This document shows, in pieces, positions 1-4,597 of a stretch of DNA of 5,970 bases; the stretch's first letter is position 1, and each line of letters begins with the position of its first letter. Source of the stretch: JANPJV01 sp031425695 (lineage in GTDB: Bacteria > Pseudomonadota > Gammaproteobacteria > Xanthomonadales > SZUA-5); contig JANPJV010000284.1 in the NCBI GenBank assembly GCA_031425695.1, forward strand, positions 1-5,970. The letters run 5' to 3'. The position numbers and the translations under genes are program-made. The notes below the pieces were generated by a model. It ran no database searches. It was not told the DNA's origin and saw nothing but the letters and a program-made list of their open reading frames with translations.

Positions 1-837
1 ATGAATCTATGCGGTTTTGAAGTCGGCATCGACCGGCCGTTGTTCCTGATTGCGGGCCCCTGCGTGATCGAGTCGATGCAGTTGCAGTTGGACGTGGCCG
101 GGCGGCTCAAGGAGATCACCGGAAAGCTCGGCATTCCCTTCATCTTCAAGTCGAGCTTCGACAAGGCCAACCGCTCGTCGGGCACGAGCTTTCGCGGCCC
201 TGGGCTGGAGGAGGGCTTGAAGGTGCTCGGCGAGGTCAAGCGGCAGATCGGCGTCCCGGTGCTGACCGATGTGCACGAGTACACGCCGATGGACGAGGTC
301 GCCGCCGTCGTCGACGTGCTGCAGACGCCGGCTTTCCTGTGCCGGCAGACCGATTTCATCCGCAAGGTCGCTGGGGCTGGCAAGCCGGTCAACATCAAGA
401 AGGGCCAGTTCCTTTCGCCCTGGGAAATGGCGAACGTCGCGCGCAAGGCCCAGGACACGGGTAATTCGCAGATCATGCTGTGTGAGCGCGGGGCGAGCTT
501 CGGCTACAACAACCTCGTGTCCGACATGCGCGCGCTGGTCGTCATGCGCCAGAGCAACTGCCCGGTGGTCTTCGACGCCACCCATTCGGTGCAATTGCCA
601 GGCGGGCAGGGGGAAAGCTCCGGCGGCCAGCGCGAATTCGTGCCCGCGCTGGCGCGCGCTGCCGTTGCGGTCGGCGTCGCCGGCGTCTTCATGGAAACCC
701 ACCCCAACCCCGCCGAAGCCCTCTCCGACGGCCCCAACGCCTGGCCCCTGGACCGCATGCAGGCGCTCTTGGAAACCCTGATGGTCCTCGACCAGGCCGT
801 CAAATCACGGCCGTTCGACGAGGCGGGGCTGATCTGA
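1..837 (+). CDS. kdsA: 3-deoxy-8-phosphooctulonate (Kdo-8-P) synthase, metal-dependent type
   Basis: Condenses phosphoenolpyruvate with D-arabinose-5-phosphate to give Kdo-8-phosphate, the precursor of the Kdo sugar of lipopolysaccharide inner core; cytosolic. The 278-residue product has the family landmarks: IAGPCVIES (17-25), KSSFDKANRSSGTSFRGPG (50-68), TDVHE (89-93), NIKKGQF (131-137), CERGASFGYNNL (161-172), FDATHSVQLPGG (191-202) and SDGPNAWPL (242-250). Length is normal for the family (E. coli about 284). Cys21, His195, Glu232 and Asp243 all sit exactly 10 residues beyond the metal ligands I recall for the Aquifex enzyme (Cys11, His185, Glu222, Asp233), so this is the metal-dependent class; the E. 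coli enzyme has Asn at the Cys position. The ATG is the first base of the window, so the promoter and ribosome site are not visible. The MNLCGFEVG start matches Xanthomonas-type KdsA as I remember it, which supports this start. Confidence 0.97.
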   Translation: MNLCGFEVGIDRPLFLIAGPCVIESMQLQLDVAGRLKEITGKLGIPFIFKSSFDKANRSSGTSFRGPGLEEGLKVLGEVKRQIGVPVLTDVHEYTPMDEVAAVVDVLQTPAFLCRQTDFIRKVAGAGKPVNIKKGQFLSPWEMANVARKAQDTGNSQIMLCERGASFGYNNLVSDMRALVVMRQSNCPVVFDATHSVQLPGGQGESSGGQREFVPALARAAVAVGVAGVFMETHPNPAEALSDGPNAWPLDRMQALLETLMVLDQAVKSRPFDEAGLI

Positions 838-853
838 TCGCCTCCGCTGGCGA
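838..853 (+). other. Small hairpin directly after the kdsA stop
   Basis: TCGCC (838-842) pairs with GGCGA (849-853) around a six-base loop, starting at the base after the TGA stop. No T-tract follows, so it does not qualify as a standard intrinsic terminator; it could protect the mRNA 3' end or be chance. Confidence 0.25.
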
Positions 854-868
854 ACGCTTCAAGATCAA

Positions 869-1051
869 GATCGAAGGAATGGTCGCAAAATCCGCAAAGG
901 TAGAGCTAAAACCGCAAAGGACGCAAAAATTAAGCGGTAACCGAGACCTGCTGCGATTGTCGGGCTGAAGCCACTCCTGGCTACGTGTGAGTTCAAGGCA
1001 TTTTTTGCGTCCTTTGCGGCTTTCGCGCATTTTGCGGCGATTCCTTTGATC
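869..1051. repeat. Long imperfect inverted-repeat element between kdsA and eno
   Basis: The left arm (869-929) and right arm (1001-1051) are reverse complements. The outer part reads GATCRAAGGAAT followed by CGCAAAAT on both sides, and the inner 18 bases (CCGCAAAGGACGCAAAAA, 912-929) match perfectly with 1001-1018. The left arm carries about 11 extra bases near 900-911 that the right arm lacks. The arms are built from a roughly nine-base unit of the form NCGCAAARN, seen at 883-891, 892-900, 912-920 and 921-929. The 71-base core (930-1000) contains a REP-like palindrome. No open reading frame worth calling lies within it, so it looks like a non-autonomous, MITE-like or intergenic palindromic element. 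The family is not one I can name. A transcript through it could fold into a stem of about 50 pairs. Confidence 0.8.
959..985 (-). repeat. REP-like palindrome in the core of the kdsA-eno repeat
   Basis: Read on the minus strand this contains AGGAGTGGCTTCAGCCCGAC, close to the GTAGGAGCGGCTTCAGCCGCGA type of REP sequence that I recall from Xanthomonads and Pseudomonas relatives. The short stem is GGCT (963-966) with AGCC (969-972). REPs are normally mobilised by RAYT transposases encoded elsewhere. A CC insertion after GTAG departs from the usual form, so it may be a decayed copy. Confidence 0.5.
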
Positions 1052-1072
1052 CGGCTCTTTCTCGCAGAGCCG
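1052..1072 (+). other. Perfect 7-bp hairpin abutting the repeat element
   Basis: CGGCTCT (1052-1058) pairs perfectly with AGAGCCG (1066-1072) around a seven-base loop, immediately after the right arm of the inverted repeat. Only a weak ATTT follows, so terminator function is possible but not shown. It could equally be the residual end of the inserted element. Confidence 0.4.
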
Positions 1073-1232
1073 AGATTTCAAGTAGCGCCCGCGCACGTTC
1101 GGACCAGGACGGGCGTTCCGCGGACGCAACATGACCTACGTTTCGTTCGCGCCGTGCTTCTCTTCCTTCCCGCGCCCAGCCCCGATCTCGCTATCCTTGG
1201 CGCCCCTTTGAAACCTCCCTGACCGACGACCG
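1073..1232 (+). other. Upstream region of eno, no gene or clear promoter
   Basis: This is the remainder of the 395-base kdsA-eno gap. It probably carries the eno promoter because an inverted repeat separates eno from kdsA, but I find no convincing -35/-10 pair; TATCCT at 1192-1197 is the best -10-like string and has no good partner at 16-18 bases. GCGTTCCGCGGACGC near 1116-1130 is a near-palindrome of unknown meaning. No purine-rich Shine-Dalgarno precedes the eno ATG; the sequence there (CCTCCCTGACCGACGACCG) is pyrimidine-rich at the relevant spacing. Confidence 0.4.
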
Positions 1233-2516
1233 ATGCCGACGATTACTAAAGTACATGCCCGCGAGATCCTGGATTCGCGTGGCAATCCGACGCTGGAAGC
1301 GGAGGTCACGCTGTCGAGCGGCCATCGTGGGCGGGCGGCGGTGCCGAGTGGGGCATCGACCGGATCGCGCGAGGCGATCGAACTGCGCGATGGCGACAAG
1401 ACGCGCTACCTCGGCAAGGGCGTGCGCAAGGCGGTGGCTAACGTCAATGCGACGATTGCCGACTCGGTGCAGGGAATGGATGCAGCCGACCAGGAAGCGC
1501 TCGATGCACGCCTGGTGGCGCTCGACGGCACGCCGAACAAGAGCCGGCTTGGCGCGAACGCGACGCTCGGCGTGTCGCTGGCGCTGGCACACGCGTTCGC
1601 GGCCAGCAAAGGACAGGGGTTGTGGCAACACATTGCGGGAAACCGTCCGGCCGCCTTGCCGGTGCCGATGATGAACATCATCAACGGCGGCGCACACGCT
1701 GACAACAGCGTCGACATGCAGGAATTCATGGTGTTGCCGGTCGGCGCGCCGAGCTTTGCCGAAGCGCTGCGCTATGGCACCGAGATTTTCCATGCCTTGA
1801 AGAGCGTGCTGCGCGCCCGTGGACTGGCAACTGCGGTGGGCGACGAGGGCGGCTTTGCGCCCGACCTGCGCTCGAACGAGGAAGCCCTCGAGGTAATCCT
1901 CGAAGCGATTGGCAAGGCGGGCTACAGCGCGGGTGACGACGTCATGCTCGGCCTCGACGTGGCCAGCTCCGAGTTCCGCAAGGACGGCCGCTACCATCTC
2001 GCTTCCGAAAACCGTTGGCTGACCAGCGAGCAGTTCGTCGACTACCTGGAAGGCTGGGTGCGTCAGTACCCGATCATCAGCATCGAAGACGGCATGGCCG
2101 AAGACGACTGGGCCGGTTGGAAGCACCTGACCGAGCGCCTGGGCAATCGAGTACAGCTCGTCGGCGACGATCTTTTCGTCACCAACACCGAGATTTTCCA
2201 GCAGGGCATCGACCAGCGCATCGCCAACTCGATCCTGATCAAGCTCAACCAGATCGGCACCCTGAGCGAGACGCTCGCCGCCATCGCGATGGCCGAGCGC
2301 GCGGGCTACAGCTCGGTGATCTCACACCGTTCCGGCGAGACCGAGGACACCAGCATCGCTGATCTGGCCGTAGCAACGACCGCGACGCAGATCAAGACCG
2401 GTTCACTTTGCCGCACCGATCGGGTGGCAAAATACAACCAGCTGCTGCGCATCGAGGAGGCACTCGGTGGCGGTGCCAACTATCTGGGCCGCAACGCCTT
2501 CCGTCCGCGCCGCTGA
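1233..2516 (+). CDS. eno: Enolase (2-phosphoglycerate dehydratase)
   Basis: Interconverts 2-phosphoglycerate and phosphoenolpyruvate in glycolysis and gluconeogenesis; in many proteobacteria it is also an RNA degradosome component, which cannot be judged here. The 427-residue product is full length. Visible landmarks: AREILDSRGNPT (9-20), SGASTG (39-44), the substrate loop GGAHADN (152-158) with His155, Glu164 in MQEFM, catalytic Glu205 in GDEGGF, Mg ligands Asp242 (LDVASSEF), Glu285 (SIEDGMAEDDW) and Asp312 (GDDLF), catalytic Lys337 in the signature LIKLNQIGTLSET, then SHRSGETEDT (364-373) and Lys388. All key residues are present. The start gives the standard N-terminus although no clear Shine-Dalgarno is visible. 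ftsB follows after 23 bases, so the two are probably cotranscribed. The product, PEP, is a substrate of the KdsA encoded just upstream. Confidence 0.98.
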   Translation: MPTITKVHAREILDSRGNPTLEAEVTLSSGHRGRAAVPSGASTGSREAIELRDGDKTRYLGKGVRKAVANVNATIADSVQGMDAADQEALDARLVALDGTPNKSRLGANATLGVSLALAHAFAASKGQGLWQHIAGNRPAALPVPMMNIINGGAHADNSVDMQEFMVLPVGAPSFAEALRYGTEIFHALKSVLRARGLATAVGDEGGFAPDLRSNEEALEVILEAIGKAGYSAGDDVMLGLDVASSEFRKDGRYHLASENRWLTSEQFVDYLEGWVRQYPIISIEDGMAEDDWAGWKHLTERLGNRVQLVGDDLFVTNTEIFQQGIDQRIANSILIKLNQIGTLSETLAAIAMAERAGYSSVISHRSGETEDTSIADLAVATTATQIKTGSLCRTDRVAKYNQLLRIEEALGGGANYLGRNAFRPRR

Positions 2517-2539
2517 CGATTTGCAGGACCTTGAGACAA

Positions 2540-2857
2540 GTGCGCTGGTTATTGCTGGTATTGCTGATCTTGCTGGTTTCGCTGCAGTACCAACTGTGGT
2601 TTCGTGGCGGCATGAATGATGTCTGGGAGCTGGAGAAGGCGCTCGCCATCCAGAAGGCCGAGAACGAAAAGTTGATCAAGCGCAACGCGGCGCTCGCGGC
2701 CGAGGTCGACGACCTCAAGAGTGGCAAGGATGCCATCGAGGAACGCGCGCGTTCGGAGCTCGGCATGGTCAAGGACGGCGAGAAGCTGATCCAGCTCGCC
2801 GAACCGGATCGCGCTGTTGAAGCGGCGGCACGGCGCGACGAAGAAGAACCGAGGTGA
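2540..2857 (+). CDS. ftsB: Cell division protein FtsB
   Basis: Small bitopic inner-membrane protein of the FtsQ-FtsL-FtsB divisome subcomplex that helps activate septal peptidoglycan synthesis. The 105-residue product has a very short cytoplasmic N-terminus, one membrane segment (about residues 3-19, Leu/Val-rich), then a periplasmic coiled coil (about 28-62) and the conserved FtsB stretch AIEERARSELGMVKDGE (65-81), ending in a charged, poorly conserved tail. The length is typical. There is no ATG: the GTG at 2540 is chosen because AGGA (2525-2528) lies 11 bases upstream; the in-frame TTG at 2531 would add MRQ and give an N-terminus resembling the MRNWRW of Xanthomonas relatives, but leaves only two bases to the AGGA. 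The reading frame remains open back into eno, but starts there would be non-native. It lies 23 bases after the eno stop. Confidence 0.93.
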   Translation: MRWLLLVLLILLVSLQYQLWFRGGMNDVWELEKALAIQKAENEKLIKRNAALAAEVDDLKSGKDAIEERARSELGMVKDGEKLIQLAEPDRAVEAAARRDEEEPR

Positions 2858-3048
2858 GGTGAGCGCGGTCGGGCCTGCGCGCGACCGCTCGAACGCACAC
2901 AGCTTGCTGCGGGCCGGAGGAATAGCTCTCCTGTTCCGACGAGTTGTTTCGCCGCAATGCGCCGTCAGAACCGTGCAATCTGCCTCGTTGCGGCACTTGC
3001 TGACAGGTCATCTGGTTCAATCGCCGACAACCAAAAGAATCTCTCAAT
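2858..3048 (+). other. Structured 191-base gap between ftsB and ispD
   Basis: No gene is supported here. Visible pairings are a perfect 7-bp hairpin GCGGTCG (2865-2871) with CGACCGC (2882-2888), and a possible H-type pseudoknot: GCCGCAA (2951-2957) pairs with TTGCGGC (2988-2994), while GTCAG (2964-2968) inside that loop pairs with CTGAC (3000-3004) beyond it. A GGAGG at 2916-2920 is not followed by a usable start codon. No convincing promoter or T-tract terminator is seen. It could be an untranslated leader for ispD-ispF or simply diverged spacer. Confidence 0.35.
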
Positions 3049-3852
3049 ATGGAACGCGACAAGCGGTCAACTGGGCTTTCCAGGATCTGGGCGGTGGTGC
3101 CGGCCGCGGGCAGCGGTCGGCGCTTTGGTGGCCCCATCCCCAAGCAGTACGCGCTGATCGGCTCCCAGCCCTTGCTGCATTGGACCTTGAGCGCGCTCGC
3201 CGGCCTGGATGGGCTGAACGGCTTGATGGTGGTCATCGCCCGCGATGACCCGTGGTGGCCGGGGTGGCGCGAGATCGGCGGCAAACCAGTGCTCACGACG
3301 ATTGGCGGCGCCGAGCGTTGCGATTCGGTGATGGCTGGGCTCGTCGCGCTGCCGGATTCCGTGCGCGATGAGGATTTCGTCCTGGTGCACGATGCGGCGC
3401 GACCGTGCGTGCGCGCTGCGGATATGCGCCGGCTGATCGAGCTGGGATCGCAAGCCGATGGCGGACTGCTGGCGGCACCGGTGCGCGATACCCTCAAGCG
3501 TGCAGAAGCGTCCGCGCGCAGCGCAGACCCACCAAAAGCCGAAGCAAGCGCCGCTCTGGCGGGTGGTGAGTCTGCGCTGCCCGCGGACGCTTTCAAGGTC
3601 GCCGGCACGCAGCCGCGTGCCGGGCTCTGGCGCGCATTCACGCCGCAGATGTTCCGCCGTGGGCCGCTGCTCGCCGCGCTGCGTGCGGCACGCGCACGCG
3701 GGGATCAGCCGACCGACGAGTCCGCAGCGATGGAAGCGGCGGGTTTCTGCCCGTTGTTGGTCGAAGGCGCCGAGGACAATTTAAAGGTCACCACCGAGCA
3801 CGATCTCGCTATTGCCCGGCTGCTGCTCACATTGCGCTCGGAGGCCACGTAA
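3049..3852 (+). CDS. ispD: 2-C-methyl-D-erythritol 4-phosphate cytidylyltransferase, with an in-frame insertion
   Basis: Transfers CMP from CTP to MEP, giving CDP-methylerythritol in the non-mevalonate isoprenoid pathway. Landmarks: the nucleotide-binding loop VPAAGSGRRFGGPIPKQY (17-34) with Arg24/25 and Lys32, GGAERCDSV (87-94), HDAARP (114-119), APVRDTLKR (143-151), QPRAGLWRAFTPQMF (188-202) with Arg190 equivalent to E. coli Arg157, TDESAAME (222-229) and NLKVT (244-248) with Lys246. All catalytic residues appear intact. At 267 residues it is about 30 longer than E. coli IspD (236); the excess is residues 153-182, encoded by a palindromic insertion, plus a short N-terminal extension. E. coli needs about 12 residues between KRAE and the arm arginine; here there are about 37. 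The only good ATG is 3049, but its Shine-Dalgarno is weak (AAAAGA). ispF begins two bases after the stop. Confidence 0.96.
   Translation: MERDKRSTGLSRIWAVVPAAGSGRRFGGPIPKQYALIGSQPLLHWTLSALAGLDGLNGLMVVIARDDPWWPGWREIGGKPVLTTIGGAERCDSVMAGLVALPDSVRDEDFVLVHDAARPCVRAADMRRLIELGSQADGGLLAAPVRDTLKRAEASARSADPPKAEASAALAGGESALPADAFKVAGTQPRAGLWRAFTPQMFRRGPLLAALRAARARGDQPTDESAAMEAAGFCPLLVEGAEDNLKVTTEHDLAIARLLLTLRSEAT
3505..3594. repeat. Palindromic element inserted in frame within ispD
   Basis: The left arm 3506-3534 and right arm 3564-3592 are reverse complements at 27 of 29 positions, around a 29-base centre (3535-3563) that itself holds a small CGCC/GGCG stem. The outermost GAA and TTC extend the symmetry with a one-base offset, giving 90 bases, exactly 30 codons, with no stop in the ispD frame. 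It encodes a low-complexity Ala/Ser/Pro-rich stretch (E153 to F182). Aligning around it, DTLKRA joins DAFKVAGTQPR much as in uninterrupted IspD proteins, so the insertion is about 81-90 bases. It resembles in concept the Rickettsia palindromic elements found in frame inside genes; the arms do not match the two intergenic repeats of this window. Confidence 0.8.
3840..3844 (+). promoter_or_regulatory. Ribosome binding site of ispF inside the end of ispD
   Basis: GGAGG lies in the last codons of ispD, ten bases before the ispF ATG at 3855. With only two bases between the ispD stop and this ATG, translation of the two genes is likely coupled. Confidence 0.7.
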
Positions 3853-3854
3853 AC

Positions 3855-4328
3855 ATGCGGATTGGTCTCGGTTACGACGTACATGCCTTCGGCCCCGGGG
3901 ACCACGTCGTGCTCGGCGGCGTGCGCATTCCGCACAGCCATGGCCTGGTCGCCCATTCCGATGGGGATGTCGCATTGCACGCGCTCTGCGACGCCCTGCT
4001 CGGTGCGCTTGCGCTTGGCGACATTGGCAAGCATTTTCCGCCGAGCGACGTTTCCTGGAAGGGCGCCGACAGCCGTGCACTGCTGCGCCACTGTCGCGCT
4101 TTGATCGGCGAACTCGGCTACGCGATTGGCAACTGCGACATTGTCGTAGTCTGCGAACGCCCCAAGCTCGCGCCCCACGTGACGCTCATGCGCGAGCGCA
4201 TCGCCGCCGATCTCCAATGCGGGATCGACGCCGTCAGCGTCAAAGCCACCACCTCCGAACGCCTGGGCTTCACCGGCCGCGAGGAGGGGATTGCCGCGCA
4301 GGCGGTGGTGCTGGTGGTGCGGGCCTGA
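3855..4328 (+). CDS. ispF: 2-C-methyl-D-erythritol 2,4-cyclodiphosphate synthase
   Basis: Cyclises CDP-methylerythritol 2-phosphate to MEcPP with release of CMP, two steps after IspD in the isoprenoid pathway; works as a cytosolic homotrimer with Zn at the subunit interface. The 157-residue product has normal length. Zn ligands are Asp8 and His10 in GYDVH and His42 in HSDGDVALHALCDALLGA (34-51). Further landmarks are DIGKHFPPSD (56-65), WKGADSR (68-74) and TTSERLGFTGREEGI (132-146) with Glu135, which binds the second metal with the diphosphate. The ATG at 3855 has a GGAGG ten bases upstream and gives the canonical MRIGLGYD start. It follows ispD by two bases. A long inverted repeat begins about 30 bases after the stop. 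Confidence 0.98.
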   Translation: MRIGLGYDVHAFGPGDHVVLGGVRIPHSHGLVAHSDGDVALHALCDALLGALALGDIGKHFPPSDVSWKGADSRALLRHCRALIGELGYAIGNCDIVVVCERPKLAPHVTLMRERIAADLQCGIDAVSVKATTSERLGFTGREEGIAAQAVVLVVRA

Positions 4329-4357
4329 CTCAGCACCATCGCGATTGGCTAGAAAAC

Positions 4358-4545
4358 CAGGACACGAAGAAAATCTAAGGAAAAGCAGCAAGAAAATCGA
4401 AGGTAAGCAAGAAAGCCAACGGATGGCTTGAAGCGCGGTGCAGAGGTGACCCACCTGTCGCGGACCTGTTGCTCAGCCGCTCCAAAAATTGATCTGCTTC
4501 CTTCGCTCTTCTTGCTGCTTTTTCTTAGATGTCCTTCGTGTCCCG
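4358..4545. repeat. Long imperfect inverted-repeat element between ispF and truD
   Basis: The left arm (4358-4409) and right arm (4495-4545) are reverse complements over about 51 bases with roughly eight differences; shared stretches include GGACACGAAG, ATCTAAG, AAAAGCAGCAAGAA and CGAAGG. The left arm is purine-rich and the right pyrimidine-rich. The core of about 85 bases (4410-4494) holds a hairpin AAGCCA (4413-4418) with TGGCTT (4424-4429), a small one at AGGTG (4444-4448) with CACCT (4452-4456), and on the minus strand GGAGCGGCTGAGC, which is reminiscent of a REP. No gene lies inside. The size and plan match the kdsA-eno element although the arm sequence differs. The right arm runs into the 5' region of the truD reading frame. 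Confidence 0.8.
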
Positions 4546-4559
4546 CGCTTTGCTCGGGA
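4541..4559 (+). other. Hairpin at the right edge of the repeat, ahead of truD
   Basis: TCCCG (4541-4545) pairs with CGGGA (4555-4559); inside, GC/GC pairs around a TTT loop with one C-T mismatch between. It overlaps the right arm's outer end and sits upstream of the truD ribosome site. No T-tract follows, so it is not a clear terminator. Confidence 0.4.
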
Positions 4560-4582
4560 TTACCGCAGCACTCGATTTTCGC

Positions 4583-4588
4583 GAGGAG
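4583..4588 (+). promoter_or_regulatory. Ribosome binding site that fixes the truD start
   Basis: GAGGAG lies nine bases before the ATG at 4598. An earlier in-frame ATG at 4529 lies within the inverted repeat and has no such site (only the pyrimidine-rich arm is upstream), so 4598 is the real start. Confidence 0.8.
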
Positions 4589-4597
4589 CCTACGCAC

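Noticed and set aside
869..1051. CRISPR array interpretation of the CGCAAAGG repeat units
   Set aside because: Units are about nine bases, adjacent rather than separated by unique spacers, and arranged as an inverted pair.
1116..1130. CCGCGGACGC shared with the ispD palindrome arm
   Set aside because: A ten-base GC-rich match without the rest of the arm is not enough to call a second copy.
800..1132. 110-codon minus-strand frame over the kdsA-eno gap
   Set aside because: Its sequence (LNFCVLCGFSSTFADFAT and similar) is just translation of the repeat arms; such frames are typical artefacts of these repeats.
1191..2126. 311-codon minus-strand frame opposite eno
   Set aside because: Shadow of the enolase coding sequence in a GC-rich genome; no domain or ribosome site.
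2957..3157. Small + strand frame (66 codons) in the ftsB-ispD gap
   Set aside because: No Shine-Dalgarno at suitable spacing, overlaps the ispD start out of frame, and shows no recognisable features.
2769..3641. 290-codon minus-strand frame across ftsB-ispD
   Set aside because: Overlaps two well-supported genes and the palindrome; composition is Arg/Ser/Pro-rich with no family resemblance.
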